64,000 bases of DNA, taken from assembly GCF_004358185.1 (NCBI RefSeq), contig NZ_SMUV01000072.1:124001-188000 (forward strand), given 5' to 3'. A model generated the notes under the pieces. That model worked only from the letters and a program-made list of their open reading frames with translations. It was not told where the DNA came from and ran no database searches. The stretch comes from Antarcticimicrobium luteum (GTDB lineage Bacteria; Pseudomonadota; Alphaproteobacteria; Rhodobacterales; Rhodobacteraceae). Below are positions 36,234 to 45,375 of the stretch, piece after piece. The stretch's first letter is position 1; each line of letters starts with the position of its first letter. A program made the position numbers and the translations under genes.

Positions 36234-37526
36234 TCAGTCGGCAAAGGGATCGGTGACGAGGATGGTGTCGTCGCGTTCGGGCGAGGTGGACAACAGGGCG
36301 ACGGGGCAGTCGATCAGCTCTTCGATATGGCGGACATACTTGATCGCGTTCGCCGGCAGATCGTTCCACGACCGCGCCCCTTCGGTCGATTCCGACCAGC
36401 CGGGCATTTCCTCATAGATCGGTTTGCAGCGGGCCTGCTGGTCGCTGGCGGTGGGCAGATAGTCCAGCCGTTCGCCGTCGAGGTCATAGCCGACGCAGAT
36501 CTTCAGCGTCTCGAACCCGTCCAGCACATCGAGCTTGGTCAGCGAGATGCCGTTGACGCCGCTGGTGGCGCAGGTCTGGCGCACCAGCGCCGCGTCGAAC
36601 CAGCCGCAGCGGCGCTTGCGCCCGGTCACGGTGCCGAATTCCCGGCCCCGCTCGCCCAGCCGCTGACCGTCGTCGTCGTCCAGTTCGGTCGGGAACGGCC
36701 CCTCGCCGACACGGGTGGTATAGGCCTTGACGATGCCGAGGACGAAATCGATGGCGCCGGGACCGATGCCGGTTCCGGTGGCGGCCTGCCCGGCGATCAC
36801 GTTCGACGAGGTGACAAAGGGATAGGTGCCGAAATCGATGTCCAGCAGGGCGCCCTGCGCGCCCTCGAACAGGATCCGTTTGCCGGCCTTGCGCTTTTCG
36901 GTCATCACCTTCCAGACCGGGGCAGCATATTGCAGGATCTCCGGCGCGATTTCGTTCAGCCGGGCGATCAGGGCGTCGCGGTCGATCGCCTCCAGCCCCA
37001 GCCCCGCGCGCAGCGCGTTGTGATGCACCAGCGCGCGGTCCACCCGCAGCTCGAGCGTGGCCTTGTCGGCCAGATCGGCGACACGAATGGCGCGACGGCC
37101 GACCTTGTCCTCATAGCATGGCCCGATGCCGCGCCCGGTGGTGCCGATCTTGGCGACCGAGTTCTGCGATTCGCGGGCGCGGTCCAGCTCGCCGTGGAAC
37201 GGCAGGATCAGCGGCGCGTTCTCGGCGATCATCAGCGTCTCGGGGGTGATCTCGACGCCCTGTTCGCGGATCTTCTCGATCTCGGACACCAGGTGCCATG
37301 GATCCAGCACCACGCCGTTGCCGATCACGCTGAGCTTGCCGCCGCGCACCACGCCCGAGGGCAGCGCGTTCAGCTTGTAGACCTGGCCGTCGATGACCAG
37401 CGTATGGCCGGCATTGTGCCCGCCCTGAAAGCGCGCGATCACATCGGCGCGCTCGCTGAGCCAGTCCACGATCTTGCCTTTTCCTTCGTCGCCCCATTGG
37501 GCGCCGACCACGACGACATTGGCCAT
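36234..37526 (-). CDS. purA: Adenylosuccinate synthetase
   Basis: PurA joins IMP and aspartate using GTP in the first committed step to AMP. The 430-residue protein has the GTP loop [14 protein letters not shown] (10-23), [12 protein letters not shown], the IMP-binding [17 protein letters not shown] and [21 protein letters not shown], and the C-terminal guanine site. Asp13-type and His41-type catalytic residues lie in the first two motifs. ATG at 37526 is fixed by the conserved start [18 protein letters not shown]. Divergent from the small membrane protein gene downstream in coordinate. Confidence 0.97.
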   Translation of the reverse strand: MANVVVVGAQWGDEGKGKIVDWLSERADVIARFQGGHNAGHTLVIDGQVYKLNALPSGVVRGGKLSVIGNGVVLDPWHLVSEIEKIREQGVEITPETLMIAENAPLILPFHGELDRARESQNSVAKIGTTGRGIGPCYEDKVGRRAIRVADLADKATLELRVDRALVHHNALRAGLGLEAIDRDALIARLNEIAPEILQYAAPVWKVMTEKRKAGKRILFEGAQGALLDIDFGTYPFVTSSNVIAGQAATGTGIGPGAIDFVLGIVKAYTTRVGEGPFPTELDDDDGQRLGERGREFGTVTGRKRRCGWFDAALVRQTCATSGVNGISLTKLDVLDGFETLKICVGYDLDGERLDYLPTASDQQARCKPIYEEMPGWSESTEGARSWNDLPANAIKYVRHIEELIDCPVALLSTSPERDDTILVTDPFAD

Positions 37527-37684
37527 TTTCGGTCCTTCGCTGCGTTTGTGTTCAAACCCGCGCCGGTATAGCGATGCCAGTGCGTCAGGAAAACCGGTAT
37601 TTCGACGCAGATCGGCGCGGGGCTGGACAGGCCCCCCCGGTTTGGGCAATTTTGCGCCCACTTCAGAACCGATGGATCGTTGTG

Positions 37685-38083
37685 ATGGGCCTGTTTTTGC
37701 GTTGGTTGTTTGCCTTTGCCCTGTTGGCGCTGACCTATAACCCGACCCCGTGGAATTATGTCCGCTGGTCGCTTGGGCATTACAGCGCCTATCTGTCGGT
37801 GACGGTGCTCATGGGGCTGATCCTGATGATCGGCTATATCGTCTATCTGCGCGCCACGCTGCGCTCGATCGGCGGATTCGGAATGGCTCTGGTTCTGGCC
37901 GTGGTTCTGGCGCTGCTCTGGGTGCTCCACGATTTCGGACTGCTGGCGCTGAGCAACCACGATCTGAACGTCTGGCTGGGTATCCTGGCACTGTCCGCGG
38001 TGCTGGGCATCGGGCTGGGCTGGAGCCAGGTGCGCCGGCGGCTGTCGGGACAGGCGGATATCGACGATATCGACGACGAGTAG
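37685..38083 (+). CDS. Four-helix membrane protein (DUF6524-like)
   Basis: The 132-residue protein has four membrane helices (~4-20, 33-52, 60-80, 88-106) and an acidic tail (DIDDIDDE). Its start [20 protein letters not shown] and TPWNYVRW match a small proteobacterial membrane family I know as DUF6524; function unknown. A longer in-frame start 37 codons upstream would overlap the purA promoter and has no conserved sequence. It is convergent with the nitrile hydratase operon. Confidence 0.72.
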   Translation: MGLFLRWLFAFALLALTYNPTPWNYVRWSLGHYSAYLSVTVLMGLILMIGYIVYLRATLRSIGGFGMALVLAVVLALLWVLHDFGLLALSNHDLNVWLGILALSAVLGIGLGWSQVRRRLSGQADIDDIDDE

Positions 38084-38093
38084 CAGCCCCGTG

Positions 38094-38183
38094 TCAAAAC
38101 GCCGCCGCCAGATGGCGACCCAGGGTTTCATGCCCCCCCGGGGAGGCCGCAAGGGCCGCGCGACGATCCTCTGCCCGCGTCAT
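38094..38183 (-). CDS. Possible 29-residue coupled ORF at end of nitrile hydratase operon
   Basis: An ATG overlaps the stop of the nitrile hydratase accessory gene as ATGA and opens a 29-codon frame (MTRAEDRRAALAASPGGHET...). The other junctions in this operon are coupled in the same way, which is the only reason to list it. The sequence resembles nothing I know, and it could be the remnant of a lost downstream gene or chance. Confidence 0.22.
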   Translation of the reverse strand: MTRAEDRRAALAASPGGHETLGRHLAAAF

Positions 38184-38521
38184 GCCCCCTCGGGCAGATG
38201 CACCGGATCTCCGTGCGGGGTCGAAAGATAGGCCGCCTCCCAGGCGTCGCGCAGCCGCTCCACATCGGCGGGCGCGGCCTCGCCCAGGTCGGCCAGCAAT
38301 GCCTCCAGCGTCTCCAGCCAGGCGTTGAAGTAATCGTCGCCGCCGTCCAGTTCCTTTTCCAGCCCGTGGCGGGCCAGCGTCTGCGAGAACCGTGCGGTCC
38401 ACTCCGACCAGGCGAAATGCCCCGCCTCGTTCAGTGAAACGGTCAGCGCAAAGACCTGCCCGTGCCAGGGCAGGGTAAAGACGGGTTCGGGGGCCTTGGC
38501 CCCTGGGGTTTGATCGCTCAT
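38180..38521 (-). CDS. Nitrile hydratase accessory/activator protein
   Basis: The 113-residue protein has the family core EPVFTLPWHGQVFALTVSLNEAG, FAWSEWTARFSQTLARHG and DDYFNAWLETLEALL, followed by EAAYLSTPHGDPV. It is related to the beta subunit N-terminal domain and acts as a metal-delivery or self-subunit-swapping chaperone for cobalt nitrile hydratases. It starts with an ATGA overlap on the beta-subunit stop, consistent with fixed stoichiometry. Length is normal for the family. Confidence 0.88.
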   Translation of the reverse strand: MSDQTPGAKAPEPVFTLPWHGQVFALTVSLNEAGHFAWSEWTARFSQTLARHGLEKELDGGDDYFNAWLETLEALLADLGEAAPADVERLRDAWEAAYLSTPHGDPVHLPEGA

Positions 38522-39195
38522 GCCGGCTCCAGATAGCTCTGCCACAGATCCAGGGTGACCTCGTCGCGCGGATTCTCGGGCGCGGCCCAGAGCGCGCCCG
38601 CCGGGAACACCACGGAATAAAGCGGCTCGGGCGCCTCGCCCCGCCCGTGCGCATGGGCATCGGGCAGCACATGCGCCCCGTGACAGCGCAACACCCGGCC
38701 GGTGGCGCCCGCGGCATAGGCGGGCAGCCGGGTATGGCCGCCATCGACCAGCCGGTTCGCCGCCGGGCGCAGCGTTCGCACCGCCTGTCCGGGCGCAAAG
38801 GCGGGGTGGCCGTCATAGGGGCGATCCGCCGGCCCGCCCCGGGCGAGGGCGGCGGCGACATCCCCGGACTTCAGCGCGCGCGCGGCCAGCGGATGCACGG
38901 CGTCGTCCCCCTGCCCCCGCAGATCGGCCTCGGTCAGAACCCCGGTCTCGACCAGCAGATCGGCCAGCCCGGCGATCCATTTCTCGAAATAGGAAAACGA
39001 CATGTAGTCGCGGGGCGCGAGCCGCTCGCGCGCGTGGCGCGACATGTCGAGGTTCCATTGCCCCAGCGCGCCGGCTGCCAGCGTCACCGCCAGCGCCCTT
39101 GCATGCCACTCTTGGGCAAAGATCGGCTCGTCCGGCGCACCGGGATCGACCGGCCCGTCGCCAAAGCGGCCGCCCATGTCGTGCACCCGGGTCAT
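38518..39195 (-). CDS. nthB: Nitrile hydratase beta subunit
   Basis: The 225-residue structural subunit begins [14 protein letters not shown], the family hallmark. The [19 protein letters not shown] block follows, and the C-terminal SH3-like domain carries [36 protein letters not shown] and VVFPAGALW. Two Arg residues in the beta subunit normally hydrogen-bond the oxidised cysteines of the alpha subunit; candidates are present. Its ATG overlaps the alpha stop by four bases. Confidence 0.94.
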   Translation of the reverse strand: MTRVHDMGGRFGDGPVDPGAPDEPIFAQEWHARALAVTLAAGALGQWNLDMSRHARERLAPRDYMSFSYFEKWIAGLADLLVETGVLTEADLRGQGDDAVHPLAARALKSGDVAAALARGGPADRPYDGHPAFAPGQAVRTLRPAANRLVDGGHTRLPAYAAGATGRVLRCHGAHVLPDAHAHGRGEAPEPLYSVVFPAGALWAAPENPRDEVTLDLWQSYLEPA

Positions 39196-39815
39196 GCCGT
39201 CGGCGCCCGTGCCAGCCCGGTGCCGATCATGCTGTCGCGGGTCACCAGCGCAGCCAGGTCCTCTACGCTCATCCCTTCGGTGCCTTCCGGCCTGCGGGGA
39301 ATCACCAGATAGCGGACCTCTGCCGTCGAATCCCAGACCCGCACGGCAATCTCTTCCGGCAGGGAGACGCCGAAATCGGCGAGCACCTTGCGCGGCTCGC
39401 GCACCGCGCGGGACCGATAGGCATCGGATTTGTACCAGGCTGGCGGGATGCCCAGCAGCGGCCACGGATAGCAGCTGCACAGCGTGCAGACGACCATGTT
39501 ATGCACCTCGGGCGTGTTCTCCACCGCGACCACATGTTCGCCCTGACGCCCGAAAAAGCCCAGATCGGCCACCACCGGCGTGGCATCCTGCAGCAAAGCC
39601 GCGCGAAACGCCGGATCGGACCAGGCGCGGGCCACCACCTGCGCCCCGTTCCGCGGGCCGATGCGGTTCTGATAGGTGTCGATGATCTCGTCCAGCGCGG
39701 CGGGCTCGATCAGCCCCTTGCGCGCCAGCAGGGTTTCCAGTGCGCGCACCCGCAGCGCCGGATCGGGCGGCAGCAGGGCATGCGGGTCGTCGTGGTCGTG
39801 ATGATCATGTGGCAT
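39192..39815 (-). CDS. nthA: Nitrile hydratase alpha subunit, cobalt type
   Basis: Nitrile hydratase hydrates nitriles to amides at a low-spin Co(III) or Fe(III) centre. The 207-residue alpha subunit has the metal claw VCTLCSC with Cys110, Cys113, Ser114 and Cys115. Thr in the second position marks the cobalt class (iron enzymes have Ser). A His/Asp-rich N terminus ([10 protein letters not shown]) may help metal capture. First gene of the nthA-nthB-accessory operon, all joined by four-base overlaps. No amidase, aldoxime dehydratase or cobalt transporter is adjacent, so the next step of nitrile use is encoded elsewhere. Confidence 0.95.
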   Translation of the reverse strand: MPHDHHDHDDPHALLPPDPALRVRALETLLARKGLIEPAALDEIIDTYQNRIGPRNGAQVVARAWSDPAFRAALLQDATPVVADLGFFGRQGEHVVAVENTPEVHNMVVCTLCSCYPWPLLGIPPAWYKSDAYRSRAVREPRKVLADFGVSLPEEIAVRVWDSTAEVRYLVIPRRPEGTEGMSVEDLAALVTRDSMIGTGLARAPTA

Positions 39816-39979
39816 GGCACCAGATTGTGCCGGTGCCAGGCGGTTTGTCCAGCCCCTCGGCGCGTGCCCTGTCCCGCCGCCTCACCGTCCCCGTTCAATC
39901 TCTGCCAAACTGATTGCTTGCCCCGCCCGGCAAACTTGCCTACATACCGCCCGACACCGAGCAAGCGCCGCAGGAATCC

Positions 39980-40348
39980 ATGGAAAACGTCGTCCTTATC
40001 ATCCACCTCTTCCTGGCCGTCGGCCTGATCGCCGTCGTGCTGCTGCAGCGCTCCGAAGGCGGCGGGCTGGGCATGGGCGGCGGTGGCGGCGGCGCAATGT
40101 CGGGCCGCGCGGCGGCAACTGCGCTGGGCAAGGTGACCTGGATCCTGGCCGCGGCCTTTATCGTGACCTCGATTCTGCTGACCATCATCGCGGCGGAAAA
40201 GGCCGCCGGAACCTCGGTGATCGACCGGCTGGGCAAGACGCCCGTTGCCGAACAGCCGCAGGACAGCGCCCCGGCGCTGCCGGCGGGCGAGGATCTTTTG
40301 CCCCCGGCGGAGGGGGACAACGCGCCGTTGGTGCCGCGCGCAGACTGA
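39980..40348 (+). CDS. secG: Preprotein translocase subunit SecG
   Basis: SecG is the small two-helix subunit of SecYEG. The 122-residue protein has helix 1 (VVLIIHLFLAVGLIAVVLLQ), the conserved loop RSEGGGLGMGGGGGG, helix 2 (VTWILAAAFIVTSILLTII) and a Pro/Glu-rich C-terminal tail of variable length. The ATG at 39980 starts the first helix; an upstream in-frame start adds a non-conserved leader. pyrG follows 158 bases later, a common neighbourhood in alphaproteobacteria. Confidence 0.93.
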   Translation: MENVVLIIHLFLAVGLIAVVLLQRSEGGGLGMGGGGGGAMSGRAAATALGKVTWILAAAFIVTSILLTIIAAEKAAGTSVIDRLGKTPVAEQPQDSAPALPAGEDLLPPAEGDNAPLVPRAD

Positions 40349-40372
40349 TCCACAATACCTTGAAATCGGGAT

Positions 40373-40401
40373 GAGAGCCGCAACAGCATCTTGCGGTTCT
40401 C
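40373..40401 (+). terminator. Hairpin after secG, possible terminator
   Basis: GAGAGCCGCAA pairs with TTGCGGTTCTC (one G-T pair) 25 bases after the secG stop. The bases after it are not T-rich, so termination would be inefficient; it may partly uncouple pyrG from secG. Confidence 0.5.
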
Positions 40402-40506
40402 TTGCGCATGTCGCGCGAATCCTGTAATGATGAAGTCCCGTGATGCTGCGGTTTTTCGACCGCTTCGGGCATCGGAAATACAGGCAATTCACGGGAGCAG
40501 CCGACC

Positions 40507-42150
40507 ATGGCGCGTTTCATCTTCATCACCGGCGGGGTTGTATCCTCTCTTGGCAAGGGGCTGGCATCGGCGGCGCTGGGGGCCTTGTTGCAGGCGCGCG
40601 GCTTCTCGGTACGGCTGCGCAAGCTGGATCCCTATCTGAACGTCGATCCGGGCACCATGTCGCCGTTCGAGCATGGCGAGGTCTTTGTCACCGACGACGG
40701 CGCCGAGACCGATCTCGACCTTGGCCACTATGAACGCTTTACCGGGGTGGCGGCCCGCAAGACGGATTCGGTGAGTTCGGGGCGGATCTATTCCAACGTT
40801 CTGGAAAAGGAACGCCGCGGCGACTACCTGGGCAAGACCATCCAGGTGATCCCGCACGTCACCAACGAGATCAAGGATTTCATCCGCATCGGCGAGGATG
40901 AGGTCGATTTCATGCTCTGCGAGATCGGCGGCACCGTCGGCGACATCGAGGGGCTGCCCTTCTTCGAGGCGATCCGCCAGTTCAGCCAGGAAAAGCCGCG
41001 CGGTCAGTGCACGCTCATGCACCTGACGCTGCTGCCCTTCATAAAGGCCAGCGGAGAGCTCAAGACCAAGCCGACCCAGCACTCGGTCAAGGAGTTGCGC
41101 TCGATCGGCCTGGCCCCCGATATTCTGGTCTGCCGCTCCGAGGGGCCGATCCCGCAGAAGGAGCGCGAGAAGCTGGCGCTGTTCTGCAACGTGCGCCCGG
41201 AGGCTGTGATCGCCGCGCTGGATCTGAAATCCATCTACGAGGCGCCGCTGGCCTATCACGGAGAGGGCCTCGACCAGGCGGTTCTGGACGCCTTCCAGAT
41301 CAGCCCGGCACCGCGCCCCGACCTGACCCGGTGGGAGGATGTGGCCGACCGCATCGAGAACCCCGAGGGCGACGTCAAGGTCGCCATCGTCGGCAAGTAC
41401 ACCCAGCTTGAGGATGCCTATAAGTCGATCGCCGAGGCGCTGACCCACGGCGGCATGGCCAACCGGGTCAAGGTCACGGTGGAATGGGTCGATGCCGAGA
41501 TCTTCGACACCGAGGATCCGGCCCCCTATCTGGAAGATTTCGACGCCATCCTGGTGCCCGGCGGCTTTGGCGAGCGCGGCACCGAGGGCAAGATCAAGGC
41601 GGCCCAGTTCGCCCGCGAACACAAGGTGCCCTATCTGGGCATCTGCCTCGGCATGCAGATGGCGGTGATCGAGGCGGCGCGCAACGTCGCCGGGTTCAAG
41701 ACCGCCGGGTCCGAGGAATTCGACCACGAGGCCGGCAAGAAACGGTTCGAGCCGGTGGTTTATCACCTCAAGGAATGGGTGCAGGGCAACTACAAGGTCA
41801 CCCGCAGCGCCAGCGACGACAAGGGCGGCACCATGCGGCTGGGCGCCTATGACGCGGTGCTGAAAGAGGGCTCCAGGGTGGCCGAGGTCTATGGCACCAC
41901 CCGGATCGAGGAGCGTCACCGCCACCGCTATGAGGTGGATATCAAGTACCGCGACAAGCTCGAGGACTGCGGGCTGTGCTTCTCGGGCATGTCGCCCGAC
42001 GGACGGCTGCCCGAGATCGTCGAATGGTCCGACCACCCCTGGTTCATCGGCGTGCAGTTCCACCCGGAGCTGAAGTCGAAACCCTTCGACCCGCACCCGC
42101 TGTTCAAGGATTTCGTGCGCGCGGCAAAGGAAACATCACGGCTGGTGTGA
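40507..42150 (+). CDS. pyrG: CTP synthase
   Basis: PyrG aminates UTP to CTP with ATP and glutamine. The 547-residue protein has the synthetase domain ([24 protein letters not shown], split; [39 protein letters not shown]) and the glutaminase domain ([12 protein letters not shown]; nucleophile Cys in [16 protein letters not shown] with the catalytic His and Glu). All standard catalytic residues are present. A strong terminator follows. The ATG at 40507 has GGAG upstream. Confidence 0.97.
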   Translation: MARFIFITGGVVSSLGKGLASAALGALLQARGFSVRLRKLDPYLNVDPGTMSPFEHGEVFVTDDGAETDLDLGHYERFTGVAARKTDSVSSGRIYSNVLEKERRGDYLGKTIQVIPHVTNEIKDFIRIGEDEVDFMLCEIGGTVGDIEGLPFFEAIRQFSQEKPRGQCTLMHLTLLPFIKASGELKTKPTQHSVKELRSIGLAPDILVCRSEGPIPQKEREKLALFCNVRPEAVIAALDLKSIYEAPLAYHGEGLDQAVLDAFQISPAPRPDLTRWEDVADRIENPEGDVKVAIVGKYTQLEDAYKSIAEALTHGGMANRVKVTVEWVDAEIFDTEDPAPYLEDFDAILVPGGFGERGTEGKIKAAQFAREHKVPYLGICLGMQMAVIEAARNVAGFKTAGSEEFDHEAGKKRFEPVVYHLKEWVQGNYKVTRSASDDKGGTMRLGAYDAVLKEGSRVAEVYGTTRIEERHRHRYEVDIKYRDKLEDCGLCFSGMSPDGRLPEIVEWSDHPWFIGVQFHPELKSKPFDPHPLFKDFVRAAKETSRLV

Positions 42151-42174
42151 CCTTGCCCGCAGCACCCGAAAGAT

Positions 42175-42214
42175 CGAAACGCCCCGGCTTCACTCCGGGG
42201 CGTTTTCGTTTTTT
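42175..42214 (+). terminator. Rho-independent terminator after pyrG
   Basis: The stem CGAAACGCCCCGG pairs with CCGGGGCGTTTTCG (one bulged T) and is followed by TTTTTT, 25 bases past the pyrG stop. Confidence 0.9.
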
Positions 42215-42456
42215 GGTCCCTTGCCCCGAAAATCTAAGACACTGCCCCAAGCGAGCCTTTGTGCCTTCCCCCCTGCGCGGACCAAGCCCGAAGGGCGCTT
42301 GCGCGGCCGGCTCTCGCGGGGCGCGCGATGGCAACAGGACGGGTCCGATTGAATGAACGATGCCCTCGTTTCGGCAAGTCACACGGATACCATCCCTCTT
42401 GCCAACGCCACCGAACATCGCACCATAGCACCACCCGCAATCACCCGGCCCCGCCC
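42215..42456 (+). other. Non-coding spacer between pyrG terminator and next gene
   Basis: About 240 bases with no supported gene. Frames open on both strands give Arg/Pro-rich translations without family character. The A/C-rich last 60 bases probably contain the leader of the secreted protein gene. Confidence 0.55.
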
Positions 42457-43152
42457 ATGCGCCTGATCGCCCTCCTGCTCGCCCTTCTCGCCGCCCCTGC
42501 CGGGGCGCAGCAGGTCGTGGCGGTACGCTACGGCGATCTGGAAACCCTCGCCCCCAACCTGATCACCTTCGACCGGCTGCCGGCGAAGCGCTATCCGGGG
42601 TACAATTTCGACCATGGCATCGCCTTTCCCGGCGGGCATCTGGGCGAGGCGTTCCGGGGCCAGAGCGTCGAGGCCGAGCGGATCGACGACAGCGGCCCGC
42701 ATGACGTGCTGCGCGGGCCACCCGATGCGCCACTGGCGATCCGCCCGGGCGCGCCCGGCCAGGTGGTCAGCCTGTCGCTGCACGCGGGCTTCGGGACCAT
42801 GGCGCTTTATCCGCTGGGACGGCTGGGCCAGCCCGATCCGCTGGCCCGCGGCGAGGGGGCGGTGGCGGTGCTGTTCCGCCAGAACGTCTGCGCCGTGGGG
42901 CTGCGCGTGCATACCGAGCATACCAATGCGCTCGGGCTCAACACCGGCCACCGCGGCGAGGTGACGCTGACGCTCTATGCGCGCGACGGAACCCGCATCG
43001 CCCTCAGGACACTGACCCTGCCCGAGGGGATCACCGAACACGGGCTGTTCGATCCGGCCGGGCGCATCGCCGGCATGACGGTCGAGAACCGCGATCCCGG
43101 CGGCATCGCGCTGGACGATCTGCGGTTCGGCTGCCCCCGACTCACCGGCTGA
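42457..43152 (+). CDS. Exported beta-sandwich protein of unknown function
   Basis: The 231-residue protein has a signal peptide (RLIALLLALLAAPAGAQ) and a single beta-rich domain. The second half shows the pattern VAVLFRQNVCAVGLRVH, VTLTLYARDGTRIA and IAGMTVENRDPGGIALDDLRFG, reminiscent of the lectin-like sandwich in PEP-CTERM-type exported proteins, although no PEP-CTERM sorting tail is present. Two Cys may form a disulfide. Periplasmic or secreted; function unknown. Confidence 0.72.
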   Translation: MRLIALLLALLAAPAGAQQVVAVRYGDLETLAPNLITFDRLPAKRYPGYNFDHGIAFPGGHLGEAFRGQSVEAERIDDSGPHDVLRGPPDAPLAIRPGAPGQVVSLSLHAGFGTMALYPLGRLGQPDPLARGEGAVAVLFRQNVCAVGLRVHTEHTNALGLNTGHRGEVTLTLYARDGTRIALRTLTLPEGITEHGLFDPAGRIAGMTVENRDPGGIALDDLRFGCPRLTG

Positions 43153-43220
43153 GGGGCAAGCGGCTTGCCAAGGGCGCGCGACGGCGGCAGACTTCCAGCG
43201 CCAAACGGGGAGAGCAGGAT

Positions 43221-43514
43221 ATGGCGAAAGGTTATTGGGTGGCCCACGTGGATGTGCGCGATCCGCAGGTCTACGAGCGCTACAGGGACGCCAACGCGGT
43301 GCCGTTTGCCGAATACGGCGCGCGGTTTCTGGTGCGCGGCGGGCGACAGGAAATCCGCGAAGGGGCGGCGCGCAAACGCACCGTGGTGATCGAGTTCGAC
43401 AGCTATGAAAAGGCGGTGGCCTGCTACGAAAGCGCCGGCTATCGGGCGGCGAAGGAAATCCGCGACGCCGTCTCCGACGGCGATCTGGTCATCGTCGAGG
43501 GATATGACGGCTAG
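43221..43514 (+). CDS. DUF1330 family protein
   Basis: The 97-residue protein is a dimeric alpha-beta barrel of the DUF1330 family: AKGYWVAHVDVRDPQVYERY at the start, the block GARFLVRGGRQEIREG, and the core VVIEFDSYEKAVACYES. Members are related in fold to antibiotic biosynthesis monooxygenases, but no reaction is established. It has a GGAGAG ribosome site and stands between the secreted protein and the TerB pair. Confidence 0.88.
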   Translation: MAKGYWVAHVDVRDPQVYERYRDANAVPFAEYGARFLVRGGRQEIREGAARKRTVVIEFDSYEKAVACYESAGYRAAKEIRDAVSDGDLVIVEGYDG

Positions 43515-43556
43515 GATGCGCTTGGCGTGTCGGCGAATTACGGATAGGGTCTGGCC

Positions 43557-43997
43557 ATGTTGAAAAAGCTGTTCCAATCGTTCCGACCATCGTCCCCGGC
43601 ACCGCTTCCCGACCCGGATGCAGAGCTTGCGCTCGGGGCGCTTCTGGTGCGGGTAGCCCAGGCCGACCGCGACTATCAGGTCGAGGAGATCAGCCTGATC
43701 GACCGCATCCTGGCGCGGATGTACCAGCACAACGCGATCGAGGCCGCCAAGGTGCGCGCCACCTGCGAAAAGCTGCACGCCGCCGCCCCCGATACCGACA
43801 CCTTCGGCAAGCTGATCCGCGAGACCACCGGGCTGGAGGAACGGCTCGCCGCGCTCGAGGCGCTGTGGGAAGTGGTGCTGGCAGACGGCGCGCAGGACGA
43901 GGGCGAGTTGAAGATCATCGGGGAGGCCCGCAAGGCAATGGGTCTCAGCTTTGCCGACAGCGAGGCGGCGCGCGACAGGGTACTGGCCCGCCTCTGA
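43557..43997 (+). CDS. TerB-like protein, copy 1
   Basis: The 146-residue all-helical protein matches the TerB/DjlA-N fold: DAELALGALLVRVAQADRDYQVEEISLIDRIL (first acidic metal-binding helix pair) and EALWEVVLADGAQDEGELKIIGEARKAM (second pair). The Asp/Glu residues in each half could bind a divalent metal, as proposed for TerB of tellurite resistance. No other ter genes are present, so a tellurite role is unsupported. A paralogue with the same order of motifs begins 47 bases downstream. Confidence 0.83.
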   Translation: MLKKLFQSFRPSSPAPLPDPDAELALGALLVRVAQADRDYQVEEISLIDRILARMYQHNAIEAAKVRATCEKLHAAAPDTDTFGKLIRETTGLEERLAALEALWEVVLADGAQDEGELKIIGEARKAMGLSFADSEAARDRVLARL

Positions 43998-44043
43998 CCG
44001 CGCGCCCTTGGCGTCGGACCGGCGCGGATATATATCGGCGGTC

Positions 44044-44481
44044 ATGTTCCGTGATTTCCTCACCCGGCTGACCCGGCCCGACCCCGACCCCCTGACCGAA
44101 GACGATGCAAGGCTGGCGCTGACCGCGCTGCTGGTGCGCATCGCCCGGGCGGACAACGATTACGCCGGCTCCGAGCGCGACCGGATCGACCGGGTGACCG
44201 CCGCCCGCTATGGCCTCTCGCCGTTCGAGGCGACCGCGCTGCGCGGCCGGGCCGAGACGCTGGAGGCCGAGGCACCCGATACCGTCCGCTTCACCCGCGC
44301 GATCAAGGACGCGGTCCCCTACGACGCGCGCCGCGCGGTGGTCGAGGCCGCCTGGTCGGTGGTGCTGGCCGATGGCGAACGGGCGCAGGAAGAGGACGCG
44401 CTGCTGCGGCTGGTGGCCAACCTTCTGGGGGTGAACGACCGCGACTCGGCGCTGGCGCGTCAAAAGGCGGCGCGCGGGTGA
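44044..44481 (+). CDS. TerB-like protein, copy 2
   Basis: The 145-residue protein repeats the architecture of copy 1: DDARLALTALLVRIARADNDYAGSERDRIDRVTA, then VVEAAWSVVLADGERAQEEDALLRLVANLLG. The ADxDY and VVLADGxxxxEE cores are shared with copy 1, so the pair arose by tandem duplication with strong divergence elsewhere. Its stop overlaps the GTG start of the PhnD-like gene (GTGA), which implies coupled translation and perhaps joint function. Role unknown. Confidence 0.83.
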   Translation: MFRDFLTRLTRPDPDPLTEDDARLALTALLVRIARADNDYAGSERDRIDRVTAARYGLSPFEATALRGRAETLEAEAPDTVRFTRAIKDAVPYDARRAVVEAAWSVVLADGERAQEEDALLRLVANLLGVNDRDSALARQKAARG

Positions 44482-45218
44482 TCGCCTGGCTGGGCATGTA
44501 CGACATGGCCCCGCTGCGGGCCGCCAACGACAGATTCTGGATCGGCATCCGCCGCGCGCTTGGCTACGGCCCCGCGACGCTCAGCCGCGAGGCTGACCCC
44601 TGGGAGGTGTGGCAATCGCCCGACCTGCTGCTGGCGCAGACCTGCGGACTGCCCTATCGGATCCGTCTGCATCGGACGGTCACGCTGGTGGCCACCCCCG
44701 ACTATGGCCTGCCGGGCTGCCCGCCGGGGCACTACAACTCGGTCCTGGTGGTGCGCGCCGATGCGGCGGGCGAGACGCCAGAGGATTTCGCCGGCGGCAC
44801 GCTGGCCTATAACGAGGCGCTGTCCCAATCGGGCTGGGCGGCGCCATCGACCTTTTTCGCGGCGCGCGGCATCGGGTTCGCGGATCTGCTGCGAACCGGC
44901 GCGCATGCGGCCTCGGCCCGCGCCGTGGCCGAGGGGCGCGCGGATGTCGCCGGGATCGATGCGCTGACCTGGGCGCTGCTCTGCGCTCATGACCCGGTGA
45001 CCGACGCTCTGCGGGTGATCGGCGCCACCGAGCCCACCCCCGCGTTGCCCTTTGTCACCGCCGCCGGGCGCGATCCGGCGCCGCTGCGCGATGCGCTGCG
45101 CACGGCTGTCAGGACGCTCGCCGCCGAAGACCGCGCCGCGCTGCACCTGCGCGGGATCGAGGTGCTGCCGCCCAGCGCCTACCTCTCGGTGCCGACACCA
45201 CCCCCGCCCGGCGCCTGA
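44478..45218 (+). CDS. PhnD-like substrate-binding protein without signal peptide
   Basis: The 246-residue protein has the type 2 periplasmic-binding fold of PhnD/phosphonate-binding proteins: VTLVATPDYGLPGCPPGHYNSVLVV, FAGGTLAYNEALSQSGWAAPSTFF and VAEGRADVAGIDALTWALL. Unlike transporter subunits it has no signal peptide or lipobox and no adjacent permease or ATPase of the phosphonate type. It may be a cytosolic ligand-binding protein, or be exported in an unrecognised way. The GTG at 44478 overlaps the TerB-like stop as GTGA. Confidence 0.8.
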   Translation: MIAWLGMYDMAPLRAANDRFWIGIRRALGYGPATLSREADPWEVWQSPDLLLAQTCGLPYRIRLHRTVTLVATPDYGLPGCPPGHYNSVLVVRADAAGETPEDFAGGTLAYNEALSQSGWAAPSTFFAARGIGFADLLRTGAHAASARAVAEGRADVAGIDALTWALLCAHDPVTDALRVIGATEPTPALPFVTAAGRDPAPLRDALRTAVRTLAAEDRAALHLRGIEVLPPSAYLSVPTPPPPGA

Positions 45219-45261
45219 GCGCCGCCCTGATCCGCCTGCCCGAAACGGCGACTATCGCGGC

Positions 45262-45274
45262 TGACCTTTGGTCA
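45262..45274. promoter_or_regulatory. Inverted repeat upstream of ABC transporter operon
   Basis: TGACC-TTT-GGTCA is a perfect 13-base inverted repeat about 100 bases before the ATPase start. It could be an operator for the importer; the regulator is unknown. Confidence 0.45.
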
Positions 45275-45375
45275 ATTCGGCGGTTTCCACCCCCGATCCG
45301 GCGTTTTGAAAGTTGCATTGAACCGAATTTTCCGCCCTAGTATCGACCTGACCTTACAACAGACCCGGAGCCACC

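Noticed and set aside
42104-42418. Minus-strand frame of 104 codons in the pyrG-downstream spacer
   Set aside because: It overlaps the pyrG end and its terminator, and the composition is non-specific. I could not support a gene.
43557-44481. Tellurite resistance locus
   Set aside because: Only TerB-fold proteins are present; TerC, TerD/Z or TerF genes are absent, so resistance cannot be inferred.
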